Part shown: one piece after another, positions 39,093-50,290 of the stretch
Layout: each line of letters opens with the position of its first letter
How positions within the stretch are numbered: position 1 is the first letter of the stretch
Source: Siphlonurus alternatus
Taxonomy: Eukaryota > Arthropoda > Insecta > Ephemeroptera > Siphlonuridae
Direction of reading: 5' to 3'
Assembly (NCBI GenBank): GCA_949825025.1
Contig: OX463778.1
Coordinates: 14,098,171 to 14,162,170 of the forward strand
Length of the DNA stretch: 64,000 nt
Notes under the pieces: model-generated
What the model saw: the letters and a program-made list of their open reading frames with translations, nothing else
What the model was told of the DNA's origin: nothing
Databases searched by the model: none
Translations under genes and position numbers: made by a program

Positions 39093-39364
39093 TAATGATA
39101 TAATATGATAAAAATTAAATGAAATTAAAAGTTCAATATAAGAAAAATAAAACTGGCACGTTTATAATATTAACACTATATTTTACAATATTTCATCATG
39201 TTTTATACTAAAATGTTCTTGTAGACTTATATTGGATATTAGATTAATTAAGAAAACTATATTTTACACCCAGAGTAAAAGGAAACAATAGATAAACTAG
39301 CGGGAGTATAAGGTAAAACTAATTTTGTAAGAATTACGGCTGTTTTTCTGACACATATATTGGC

Positions 39365-39640
39365 TGCTATACTCCAGGGTGGGCTGGGGGTTGTTGGGGG
39401 CGGTTGGGGGGCAGCTGGGGGCGCCCTGGTGAGCACGCTGAGTGGCACCCCGCGCGCGCGCCATCGCACAGCTGCGGATATAAACTTGATCGCATTAACG
39501 CTGCTGCTGCTGCTGCTGCTCTGGCAATTAGATGGTAGGCCACGAACCACTTATCTCGATATGTATTGCCAACCGTCATGGCCAGCAGTATCCATCCCCT
39601 TGATCATACAATCGTCTGATATACCCTCGGGTCCACAGAC
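39365..39640. promoter_or_regulatory. GC island 2 kb upstream of the Zic gene
   Basis: Starts with a G-rich tract (GGTGGGCTGGGGGTTG), then GTGAGCACGCTGAG at 39429-39442, a CTG repeat (six units) and the homeodomain-type word GCAATTAGATGG. The same 14-mer recurs in the intron 1 island at 43449. Frames overlap on both strands. Probable proximal enhancer or upstream promoter part. Confidence 0.42.
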
Positions 39641-40307
39641 AGTACACGGAGAAATTAATGTGATCATCTCATTGAGTTCCAATGCAATTCTCTTTATCCA
39701 TTCTCAACTGCAAATTGTCATCAAGAAATTCTACCGATTTTTTACTACAATAAACTAGAGATGTTTTCATAAATATATTGTATTATCGATAATTCTATAC
39801 TAAATATCTCAACAAAAATTTATGTATTATACTACGGCTAAATAAGAGGGATTAAATTCCCTAAATAGCCTCAGACCTTGTGGCTGAATGTATGTACAAT
39901 GAATAAAATATTTTATCTAATCCTCATGATTTTATTCATCATAACCGTGTAATATATTATTATATTATATGTGACATATACGCCTGAACGCTAAAAATTT
40001 TTCCTCGTGGCATTTATGTCCCATATTATAATATAATTCGTTTTTTGAAGTAATTGTTATTGTTAATTATGACTGCAGCAATATTATTTTTTCAGTGCAC
40101 CCATCCATTGTTGTAAATTTACCCGTCAAACAGAAGCTCGATTGCTTTGACCTCGCTGTATGTAATAACTTCAACGCGGGTCATCGAGGGACGTTGCCTG
40201 CATTGCACGACGCTGAACAATTTATGTAACTTGATGTAACTAACCTTCTCATCAATTTAATCATCTGCCATATATGTATAATATGCAGGTAATTCATCAT
40301 GCACGTA

Positions 40308-40467
40308 CAGGCAGGAATCCAGAAAAAAAATTCCGAGGAGGCTGCCTCCATAAGGCCAATGTTAAAAAAAAAATAGAGTGGGGGAAATGCCTATATTGCC
40401 CATGTTAAAACCAAAATTTCGGGGGGAGCTGCAGCTCCCCCAGCTCCCGCCCCCCTGGATCTGCGTG
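40308..40467. mobile_element. Possible small hAT-type MITE
   Basis: CAGGCAGGAATCCAG on the left and CTGGATCTGCGTG on the right look like decayed CAGGGGCGGATCCAG-type ends. Next to the right end is a G/C-rich palindrome (GGGGGGAGCTGCAGCTCCCC). No target duplication was found. Confidence 0.45.
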
Positions 40468-40734
40468 ATTTTAATAAATATATTGTTCTATTGATGTACT
40501 GTAAGTTTTGTTAAATTTGTAGAGAAATGATGAAATTGAATTTTTTGAATTTATTATTAATATTACATTATTTTATCTCTCTTCTCTCTCTCTTAATTCT
40601 TTATCTTTCCTCCTCCAAATCTTCATATCTTTGATCTTAGAGCTAAATTTCTCCATGCAGCAAATCATACAGAGGGAAGGGATAAAGTTCGAGAAGTTCT
40701 GAGGGGTTATAGCTCATGAAATTGTTACTGGTTG

Positions 40735-40880
40735 AAAAAACATCAGTTGAGCGCTCTCGCTGCTGCAGACGACACCCCCTGCAAGTTAGGCATCCCTTTC
40801 AGCACCGCCGCTCGAGAAGTTGTCATCTGTGTCATCGGTAGGGGCGACGACTTTTTTTATGACAAACATCGTGATGTTCT
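40735..40880. promoter_or_regulatory. GC island upstream of the Zic promoter
   Basis: Contains CGCTGCTGCAGACGACACCC and CCTGCAAG, a Zic-like C-rich word, and CACCGCCGCTCGAG. No coding pattern. Confidence 0.35.
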
Positions 40881-40974
40881 CTGTTACCTGCATGGTTCTG
40901 AAATAACATTAGGCTTATATAGATAAGTCAATATAAATCCATGTCAAGTTGAAAATCAAACAAGCCGTAAGTAA

Positions 40975-41420
40975 TTAATTATGAAGGCTCTCCACTGGCC
41001 GTCGCCCGCAAATTGCTCTGGTCCATCTTAATGTCACCACGGGATGAAGAGGTATCTCGCTGTTATCACCTCGAGTAGTTTGTCGGGTTCCCGCGGTGCG
41101 ACACCACGGTGGCAGTGAGCACGCCTGGGTGCCACGCCTCCTGGCGAGCTGATTGGCCACAAGCCAGTCTCCCGCTGCGTGGTTGGTCACAGACTCGTAG
41201 CCAATAGAGAAGGGTTGTCTAACAGCAGGAGGGACACACAGAGCATGGGGTGTTCAAATGAGGAAGTGGGGAGTTTAAAAAAAAAAATTGTTCAAGAGGA
41301 GAGAAGAGAGAGAGTATAAGGAGGGGGAGCGGGGGGTCGTAGCGGGCGGACGACGGGTGGTCGAGAGGCCGGTAGTTGTGCTCGGGACTCGGCGGGACAC
41401 AGCCGTGTGCGAGCTCCGTG
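40975..41420 (+). promoter_or_regulatory. Zic: Zic promoter region
   Basis: GC-rich stretch ending about 200 bp before the start codon. It holds three CCAAT-type boxes (CTGATTGGCCAC near 41148, GTGGTTGGTCAC near 41181, TAGCCAATAG near 41199) and a TATA-like GAGTATAAGG near 41312, followed by very GC-rich presumed 5' UTR. It also contains GTGAGCACGC at 41115-41124, shared with islands on both sides of the gene. If the TATA-like box is used, transcription would start about 41340. This is an inference. Confidence 0.6.
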
Positions 41421-41627
41421 CTTCTAAAACTGTGACTTAACCATAAAGTAACAATATCGTGACTAATTTACCGTGATGAAGTTTCTTCATATTAACACCT
41501 TGTGTTATCATAGTGAAACAGTGTATTAATTATAAATATTTGTAATGATATCCAGAGCATTTTATTTATAAATAATATGCCTGGATCCTGATTAAAACTT
41601 AAATATATATTGGCTATTTAATTAGCC
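41340..41627 (+). other. Zic: Presumed Zic 5' UTR
   Basis: From the predicted start region to the ATG there is no clear donor/acceptor pair, so the UTR is probably unspliced. An in-frame TAA lies two codons upstream of the start (TAATTAGCCATG), which fixes 41628 as the first in-frame ATG. Confidence 0.45.
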
Positions 41628-42495
41628 ATGATTAATTCATTTATGGACACTAGTGGCTTGGGTCTCAAATTGAGTCCAAGTCACCAATGTGGTGATGTCA
41701 ATGGTGATTTACACAATGGTCATGGGCAGCAGTTGGGTGGTGGAGGACCAGGGATGCACGGGGGTGGTCAACAGCCTCATTTCTCGCCCTCACCGGCTGC
41801 AGTGGCTGTAGCTGCAGTGGCGAACGCTAGCTATGCTGCTCACCATCACCATGCGAGCTACGCTGCGAGAGATTTCCTCTTACGACGGGATCCTCATCAC
41901 CCTCACCACATGCACCAGGGTGCTCATCACCCAGCAATGTTCCCGGGACCTGCACCAGCTGCACCCGATACCTTGTTCCCCGGGACAGCGAGTGCAGCCT
42001 CTCCCAGACTGCAGGAGATGTATCCACGGAGTGCTACTGAACAGTACCATGGACATCATCAATGGCACCATCATCATGCGCCGATGCACCATCCTGCAAT
42101 GCATCATCCTCAAGCTCCTCAACATCACACGCATCACGGTGCCTTCTTCAGGTATATGCGACAACCAAGTGCTGCAATCTTGAAACAGCAGTTGTCGTGT
42201 ATGTGGGTGGAACCTGAGGGAATTCCCAGGAAGTTATGTGGCAAGGCGTTCTCCGCCATGCATGAGATCGTGTCCCATATCACGGTGGAACACGTGGGAG
42301 GACCTGAGTGTACTACCCATGCTTGTTTTTGGCAAGGGTGTCCTAGGAATGGAAGACCCTTCAAAGCCAAATACAAATTGGTGAACCATATTCGTGTACA
42401 TACAGGCGAAAAGCCATTTCCGTGTCCTTTTCCAGGTTGTGGGAAAGTGTTTGCAAGAAGTGAAAATCTCAAGATACACAAGAGGACACATACGG
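41628..42495 (+). CDS. Zic: Zic/odd-paired zinc-finger transcription factor, first coding exon
   Basis: Encodes residues 1-289 plus the first base of codon 290 of a GLI/Zic-superfamily DNA-binding protein that acts in the nucleus in neural and segmental patterning (odd-paired in flies, ZIC1-5 in vertebrates). Visible in order are an N-terminal [10 protein letters not shown], a glycine-rich then alanine-rich stretch (37-70), the ZOC motif SYAARDFLL (78-85), histidine-rich repeats (89-170), and [10 protein letters not shown] (171-180), the conserved lead-in to the fingers. Finger 1 is C191/C204/H217/H222, finger 2 C233/C238/H254/H258, and finger 3 C266/C271/H284/H288. Fingers 2-3 include [16 protein letters not shown] and [16 protein letters not shown], the invariant Zic core. 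The exon ends ACGG followed by GTAAGC, a phase 1 donor exactly after HTG, where Zic genes of many animals carry an intron. Fingers 4-5 must lie in the next exon. The ATG has G at -3, with an in-frame stop just upstream. ATG at 41643 is a possible second start. Reading past 42495 to the stop at 42614 is intronic. Confidence 0.97.
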
Positions 42496-43389
42496 GTAAG
42501 CTTCAAATTTATTATTTTAATTATTATACAAATTTTTCTAGATTTAATTTGATACCCCTATATTTATTATCAGTGACACAGTGTCTTGACTATAAAAAAA
42601 AAACAACCATATGATTATGTGATTTCTTTTTTAATTCGAGATTTGTATCTCATATATGCATATATATAGGCTGTAATTTGAAGGACAGTTAGGGCCAAAA
42701 AGAATTAAAAGTCTTAATTTGTTATTTATAATGGAAAGCAGACGAGCAATTGTATATTGCAGGACTTGCATTTTATACACAATTTTGAGTATAATATGAA
42801 AGACTGAAAGAGACAGTAATTTTGTTTACTTTATTTGTCATTATAGAACAATAACAAAACTGATAAACAACCCTGTTATTAAATCGTAAATAAACGTTAA
42901 AACGTGAAAAATACCTCATTATTATATGGACAATGAATAGCAATTTCAAACATGCTTGCAAAAACTCTCAGGTATACAAACCAGCAAGTCAATACATCAT
43001 CAATACTTTTGACAGCCAGTTCCTTTATTTACGTGCACGTTTTATTTTTTGTGGCTGGCTTTAAAAATTCCAATCCTAACAGCAAGGCAATATTGTTTCC
43101 ATTTTATCAGCAGGTAAAATCTGCGACACTTCGTTATCATGAGTCATTTCATAGTAATTAAGGACGTGGACATAAAAATCATAAATACAGCTGTCAGACC
43201 CTTGCAAACTTGTGAGTACATACATGCCATTAAACTGCAGGTATATTGATGTGGAATATTTTAAAGACTCTCTTATGAGAGTGCATGTTTACGTTTCCTT
43301 TTTTTTTTTTTTTTTATCCTGTGATTTTAAGTCAACGTTTAGATTAAGAATGTTGATATTTTGTTAGGACATGACTACCTAATTTGAGG
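42496..43389. other. Start of intron 1, AT-rich
   Basis: No island or element. The read-through of the Zic frame ends at a stop at 42612-42614. Confidence 0.5.
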
Positions 43390-43510
43390 CTTACTTCGAG
43401 GGACAATACGTGTTTATCCGTGCTCAGATCGACGTGTTGGGAATGCACGTGAGCACGCTGAGGTGCACGCCTGCGCACACGGGCGTGTCCTGGGTATAGC
43501 CAGGGAGGTC
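43390..43510. promoter_or_regulatory. Intronic GC island with the shared 14-mer
   Basis: Contains GTGAGCACGCTGAG at 43449-43462, identical to 39429-39442 upstream of the gene, followed by GTGCACGCCTGCGC. Candidate enhancer sharing a factor with the upstream island and promoter. Confidence 0.42.
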
Positions 43511-43848
43511 GAATTTATCTCCATTATTGTCTCCTCTTCTTTATACCAAAACAACATTTCATTTCGGGATGTTGTAAATTAAAATATCTTTTGGGTTTGG
43601 TCTTTAAATTAAATCATAATATTTTACTGTCTTATGTTTTTTTAATAAATTTATCTTAATCAAAATAAATTATTAATATTTTTGTATGAATTCTCATGTT
43701 GAATTGCTTTTAAAAGTGATGTATTTTTCATGAACAATCAACGCAATCAACATTTCTTATTCAAATTACTCTTCTTGGTTTATGACTCATGCTTTTTATG
43801 CAACATTGGGAAAAACACAATCATGTTAATTTTATTTTCATGCGATAA

Positions 43849-44026
43849 TTTTAAACACTCATTAATTTTGAAGCATCGCTCTAGTCTCTATATTGGTTGT
43901 TTACATGCATGTATTGTATGGATGTAAAAAAAAAAAAAAAAAAAAAACTATTTTCAATTTCATGTGATATATTTTTAAACACTCATTAATCTTAAAGCAT
44001 CACATATTGGTTGTTTACATGCATGA
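43849..44026 (+). repeat. Local direct duplication
   Basis: A stretch with TTAAACACTCATTAAT and TTGGTTGTTTACATGCATG at 43849-43914 recurs at about 43973-44022. Between the copies is an A run of about 22 (43926-43947). Confidence 0.7.
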
Positions 44027-44089
44027 GTGTGTTTAGCATCATTACTGTGCAATATGCCGATTAGATCCATTGTTACAGCCCCTTGTTAG

Positions 44090-44370
44090 TGCGAATGAAG
44101 TACATTAGAAATTTGCGAGGGCGTGCCCATGAGAGATAATGTTGACAAAATTTAATCCCTGGCTTTGGGTGGGGCTTTACCATCGTGGTCTCGGTAATCC
44201 CGCGGGCTAATTAGCTCCTCGCATGCAGCGTGCTGGAAGGCGCCCCGCAGAGTCGAGGGCTCTCTCAGACAAACCGTCTCGTGCTCGTCACGTGTTCGTG
44301 AATCACGTGCACATATTTGGGATTTTCTAGGTGAGGGCAGCACCAGCGTGTTGTTGTTTAGTCGAGTATC
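44090..44370. promoter_or_regulatory. Intronic GC island, candidate enhancer
   Basis: Contains the palindromic homeodomain-type site GCTAATTAGC near 44206, then GCATGCAGCGTGCTGG, and two E-box words close together (TCACGTGTT and ATCACGTGCAC near 44288-44311). The minus-strand frame 44152-44379 has no splice borders. Confidence 0.42.
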
Positions 44371-45109
44371 TTGGTTCATCTTTGGTTATAAATAATACTC
44401 AATTATTATGACTCTGTACTATGTACTGTATAACAATATAATTATGTAATAGTAAATTAATAATTAAGATCTTGAGAAAAGAATGATTCGAATGAAGTTT
44501 AATATGTTCCATCTGCATGGCATAATATGTACTCTATAATATATATGCTGCTTATTTCGCACTTACGGTCTATTCTGATAGTTTTGGCATAAGTATTATA
44601 CAAGATGCAAAAAAAAAACGCCATAAATTTGTCATTTCAGTTATTTTTGTTTATTTGAGAAGCAAATTTTTGTGAAAAAAAATATCGACTTGTTTTTCAA
44701 TTTATATGTGATGCACGCTGACACTTTGTGATGACACTAACAATATAACAACATGTTATAACAATGAGGTATATAACAACATATACCTCGACAATAACAC
44801 ATAATAATTCTGGCTATATATATTAAATTATTAACTAATATATTTATGAACTTTTTATAAGCGACTTAAATAATAGCTGCAGAGGTGCTGAGGCATGAAT
44901 ATTTTTATGAATAAATTAAATTATTACAAGCATAAAAGATTGTACCATGCAAAATTGAACTTTTAATTTATATTATAGAGATTATAAAAATAATTAACCC
45001 CAAAGCAACAAAAAAGGGCAATACAATGATATATGTGTATAAGTAAGCATTCTGATTGTTATTAATATTAAATTTTGATTATAAATGCACTATATTATAA
45101 AGTAAAAAT

Positions 45110-45360
45110 GCGCTTTCCGATCAGCTGTTCGTTTGTTTACGTTTTTTACGTTATTGAATCGTGCTCCACATATTATTTGGTCTGGGATTTCTCTCGATGC
45201 TGGGATCTGAGGGTTGTGGGAAGGGCATTGTCTGGATCACCTTTACCTGCAGCATAAGGGCGGGTGGACCTCAAAGTTGTGTGGGAACAGAATCATCAAA
45301 CCGCGCTCTAATAACCTCAACTATACCGCGGCGACCAACTGCCAATCAAAACGCTCTACT
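45110..45360. promoter_or_regulatory. Intronic island with paired Su(H) sites
   Basis: Two exact TGTGGGAA words, the high-affinity Su(H)/CSL consensus, lie at 45215-45222 and 45280-45287 in the same orientation. An E-box (ATCAGCTGTT) is near 45121, and CAACTATACCGCGGC at 45318-45332 is shared with the next island. Candidate Notch-responsive element. Confidence 0.48.
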
Positions 45361-46026
45361 GATTTTGTCTTTTAATTAAACTTACATTATTTCAATGTAT
45401 AACACCTTCAATTTATGCACTGATAACTTTTATACAATCATTATTAAATGCTAAAAATAAACCAATTGTCTTTTTTTTTTTAATCATACATTTTTTGTAA
45501 ATGTATTTTTAGTTTTTATATAAGATATTACTTTGTTTTATATAAAGAGGTTTAATTTAAGTATAATGAAAACCACGGATCGCAATTTTGGTGTAATTGA
45601 GTTATAATTACTTTTTTATTATTATGTAAATATTCCCTTAATTAAATGAGAAATAATATTTTGCAAGCTTCAAGTATTTTATGCCTGGTATAAAATTCAG
45701 TGTATTATTTGAAAGACCAATAATGTCTATTATTATTATATTTATTATCAGGTACGAGTATTTTCTTAAATGACATGCATGCACAATCGATTTAGTATCT
45801 GTACAGGGGACATAATATATAATATATATAAAAAGTAAACACATTCTTCGTTTTCATTTGATTGTCTCATTATTTACGATATTATATTTCTGCATGTTCT
45901 CCATGCATCACTCGATTTTCGAGAGCGACAGAGATATAAATTGTACAACCTGCATGAACAATTTACCTGACCTTTTTGAATAACTTTTTAGCAATACTTC
46001 TTCCTGCAGTCCTTTTTATATTATAT

Positions 46027-46095
46027 ATAAAAATCTGTAAAAATTTAGAGTAACATAATTTGGTACCTTCTATTCATTTCAGCAATAAAAAACCA
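46027..46095. mobile_element. Half copy of MITE family P
   Basis: Resembles the right arm of the family (TTTAGAGTAACATAAT, ACCTTCTATTCATTTC, GCAATAAAAAA) but has no partner arm and no terminal CCATTG. Decayed remnant. Confidence 0.55.
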
Positions 46096-46194
46096 TACAG
46101 GTTGTCTTTTGACTCGAAGTTTACCTGTCTGATACACCGGAATATCATTCAAAAATGGGAAATAAGGTTTAGAAAAAGTTCCCTTGAATAAGCT

Positions 46195-46460
46195 CTTATA
46201 TAGAAAATTGCACGTCCGATGGGACTGCAACTATACCGCGGCCTGTGCTGTCACGCTGCCAAGGGACTATCTTCTCTCACTGCAGTTCCGACAGATCAGA
46301 CTCCGGAACTGGTCGAGTTTCTGGCCATCAGCCATAGTCTGGACTGTCCAAGGAAAGATTAGAAGTCTTGGCAGCGCTGTGTTGTTAGGAAGCTGGTTTT
46401 TATCATCGGAGTATTTTATAAATAAAACAGTTACTCAGGGGACCGTGGAAACCTTGGTTA
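46195..46460. promoter_or_regulatory. Intronic island, candidate enhancer or alternative exon
   Basis: Contains CAACTATACCGCGGC at 46228-46242, identical to a word in the previous island. A good acceptor (CTTCTCTCACTGCAG) ends at 46285 and is followed by a frame of 24 codons beginning PTDQTPELVEFLAISHS and ending at TAG 46360-46362. The phase fits the Zic exon 1 donor. Confidence 0.35.
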
Positions 46461-47574
46461 GATGGTCGGTGTATGTGCTGGATTAGAAAAATACACATGC
46501 ACTATATATTATATAAATTTGATTTTTGTACACTCTTTACATGGAAGTTTCTCTCACAACAACAACATCGATGTAATTTATTGTAATGTTCTTTTATCGA
46601 CAATATTATTGTCATAATATTATGTCATCACGGGAAATTGTTTGCTGATTCTATATTTAAACTCTCCTAAAACTCTCTAATTATTTTATCAAATTTGATT
46701 TTTTACTTTTAAACTGCGATGACAAAATACTATCAACTGTGGTTTTGACTAACTTGTCAATCAAATTTATACCGTCTACTTAAAATTCATACCACGACGA
46801 ACGTTGGGACATTTACTGCTCTAATTTTGTATATTAGGGTGCGTCGTAATATAAAATTGAAAATTGAGGTTGCATTGATTCAAACTCACAGATATTTAAT
46901 TTTCATGTGGTTAACAAATAGATGGGGAGCTGTGAAGGTTACAGTAATAAAAGTCTGTTTACACATTCTAATTAATAAATTGTATTCGTTAAGAAATATA
47001 ATAAAATTTCATTTATATGCTGTGATTTTTTTGTTTTAAATATATAAAATATGTAAATGACAAACTAAAAGACAGCAAATCAACAAAATAATTTTATAAA
47101 TACAAAATTTTGACATTTATTTTTTAATAATTTTAGTTGACAAAGAAAATAATTTAATATTTTTTACTCTAAACATTTATTACCATCAGTATATAAATAT
47201 TCATATTAAATTTGAGATTTAATTTACTGTAAATTATCTTTCCCGTATTTTAATACATATTATTTTAGAAATATGACTGTTTGCTTATAATTGTGAATAA
47301 AGCTATAAAGATATGGTTAAAATATGATAATTATTTTTGTTTGTTAAGGCTCATACATTTGTAATTTTTACTATCCATAAAATTAATTACGAGAATAATG
47401 GATTTTTATGTTTAATTCTCATACGTACTGTTTAAATGAATTACACTAATGTATACTTGCGTGGTAATTAAATTATAATTACTTGGCAATTAAAAGTTTA
47501 ATGTTTAACTACGATAGAATTGATTTGAATAATGTAATTATAAAATATATTTAGTTAGACAATAGTCGGCCTGA

Positions 47575-47770
47575 TTTTTACATCGCGTACAAAAGTACTG
47601 GTACAAAAGTGCAGAGCGCGTCGCGGCGATCCAGGCGCCCGCGGGTCGAGGCCTCTCTCGCCGGGCCGGTCGCTCGGTGCTGCCTCGCATAGTGAGATCC
47701 TTCCAGGACCTTTACCTTACCTGCATGCTCCTTACCTGCAAAAATGTGCAGTGGAGATTCCTGCAGAGAT
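47575..47770. promoter_or_regulatory. Intronic GC island, candidate enhancer
   Basis: CG-dense (GCGCGTCGCGGCGATCC). Contains CTTACCTGC twice, 15 bp apart (near 47713 and 47728), which resembles a ZEB/zfh-type CAGGTA site or, on the minus strand, paired splice donors. Confidence 0.38.
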
Positions 47771-50069
47771 GTGCCTGTAAAAACTATGACGCATACAGTG
47801 ACCAGAAAAGTCAACTCATTCATATTTTTCATACATCGTCATACATTATGTTGTAGACTACATGTTTGCGTGCAATGCAAGAATCATTTGGGCAATGTTT
47901 TGCCATTCCTTATTATATGGTTTTGCTATCGAAATAAGTTTAGTGTTCAATTTTTGTTTATATTGATAAATAGCTTAAATTTCCGCTACGTTATTTTTAA
48001 TTCAATTTTGTTGCATGTGAAATTTATTTTCTTGCTATACAGTAATTATATAAGAAAAGGGTTATTTTAATGTGTATCTGAAATATATTATTTATGGCAG
48101 CACTTTTTAAAATATTATATCAAGCAAGCAATAACTTTAACAATTTTGATACTAAAAACCAGTAAAAAATGTAAAAATAATATTTTATGACTAATTTTTG
48201 TAATCGTATTTTTCATTACGTCGAAGCAAAAGGCAGAGCTGCTAAGCTAAAATAATAAAAATGTTGGAAAATACACACAGAAGAGTGAGCATACAGTGTG
48301 TTGGGCCAAAATATTGAGGTTTGCATGGAACAGAATTGTAAATAAACCACGTGATGTTATATGTATGTTCAAAAATCTTTCATGCATGCGAGAGAGTGAT
48401 TTTAGCAAGATTTTATTTTTTTCTATTAATTAATAATACGTTATTAATTTATTATAGTGTGTATATTATTGTTTCTGTAGAAGCTAATACTGATTTATAT
48501 TAAATCATTATGACAATTATGCAGTTGTATTAATATATAGCTCACTATTAATTTACATTTATGAATCATGATTTATAATAATAAAAATATATTAACTATT
48601 ATATATTTTTATATGCAGCTGCAGTTATTGCCAATAATTTATTATTGAAGCACTTCATGCATATATAATTATATTGATGCATGGATATAGTATAATGACA
48701 TCAGTGTAATTGACAAGCTCATTTCAAAAATATAATTAAAACACAAACAAATATATTTAATATGAAATAATAAACAGCTTCTCAAGAACTCTATATATTT
48801 TACATAACGAGGATGAAAATATTTTAAATGTTTCAAACTATTCGGAATGCAATTCTACTTTCATCTGCGTGTGACTGTACTGTACCTTCTCTCGTTTTAT
48901 CATATTATTGTATATATGTTTTACCTTGATTGCTACAAATTATCACGCCGTTTTACTGATGGGTAAAGTGCAAATCTGTGGTGTATATTTCAAGGAAATT
49001 TGTTAACCGTATCCCCTCATGGTAAATATATGGTCTTTATCCCCACACTAAATTCCCCTAGCTTGTTATTTTGAATTCCATGATGTTCATTCCAATGGGA
49101 GCAATTACCACAATAAAATCAGACCTTACCATGTCATGTGTATATTACAATAACACTGATATAATTATCTAAAAATTACTGATGCGCAGTGCAACGTACT
49201 TTAAATTATGTGATCCATTATTATGATTATGCAGTACGTCTATCATCAGTCACAGTTTCAATTCCATTACTTCCATCAGATATGATTTTTACGGTAAAGA
49301 TCATTGTTTATTAGAGATATTATATATAGATATAAGAAAATACAATTATATAGATGCAAAAATTATACATATCTGCATATATTATTAGAACAGCATGCAT
49401 TGCAGGTATTTTTTTAATTTGAATGATTGCATCACTTTTATACAGCAAATATGGTTCAATGGAGTGTCCAGTTTTACTGCAAGAATGCATGCAAGCTCAA
49501 GCACTTCATTATATAATGTAATAAAACAAGTGTCTACTACAGTGATATAAAATCTCAGTACATCGTCCAATCATGCGGGTATCGCCAGCAGCCTATATAA
49601 TGTATAGCAGCTATTAAAAACTTAATATAATATATAACAATCCGTCACATTATATATATATGCATGAACAAAAAAATCAGCAGAAATACCGTAATGTGAT
49701 GTAATTTAATTTAGAGACGTTTTCAAAAATGTTGATTGATTGCTGCTTGGTTTGTATTTTGGGATAATTTAATTTTTTTCCCCCATTCCAAATTATGCCC
49801 CATGATAAACCCTAAGTGTACTCTCAATTTATTCAACTGCAACGATTCAACTAACCCAGAAAAGAAACAATAATATTTTATACTTTTATATAATATATAA
49901 TTAAAATTCCTGTTGGCTTTGAGATATTGGTTTCAAAATTTGCTTTATACACCAATCTACCTATATAAATATCCATAATTTGTTATTAAAAATCACTATT
50001 GGTTCCAGAAATATATCAATTTAGCCTACATCACAACTCAGCACTGTTCTGATAGTATATTATTATTAT
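47771..50069. other. AT-rich intronic stretch
   Basis: No island or inverted-repeat element in about 2.3 kb. Confidence 0.4.
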
Positions 50070-50290
50070 ACTGTGGCGCGTGCATGCTGTGGGCTAATGG
50101 CGCGGCTAATCCGTCTGCATGCATAGTCCAGTGGCGGTGCAGCTGGGGGATTAGGCCGGCGTCTCACGCTAGGCCGCGCACCTATGGACCAGCTGGCAGT
50201 CCTAATGAGCACCCGCCCCCCGGCCTATCACACGGACAACAATGAGCGCTCACGCAACAATGTTATAGCTTGCAAGAATGGCCGATGCTC
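50070..50290. promoter_or_regulatory. Intronic island with Otx- and Sox-type sites
   Basis: TAATCC at 50107-50112 and GGATTA at 50148-50153 match K50 homeodomain (Otx/Gsc/Bicoid) sites. AACAATG at 50238-50244 and 50256-50262 matches Sox sites. A CCTAATGAGC word and the E-box CAGCTG also lie in the island. Candidate anterior/neural enhancer. Confidence 0.45.

Noticed and set aside
39257..39758. Alanine/proline-rich ORFs around 39.4 kb
   Set aside because: Low-complexity translations of G-rich and CTG-repeat DNA, open on both strands.
41827..42506. Minus-strand and other-frame ORFs within Zic exon 1
   Set aside because: Shadows of the GC-rich, histidine-rich coding exon; the plus-strand frame carries the conserved motifs.
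42496..42614. Extension of the Zic frame past codon 290
   Set aside because: GTAAGC directly after the HTG linker is a donor at the usual Zic intron position, and the following residues are AT-rich nonsense and not finger 4.
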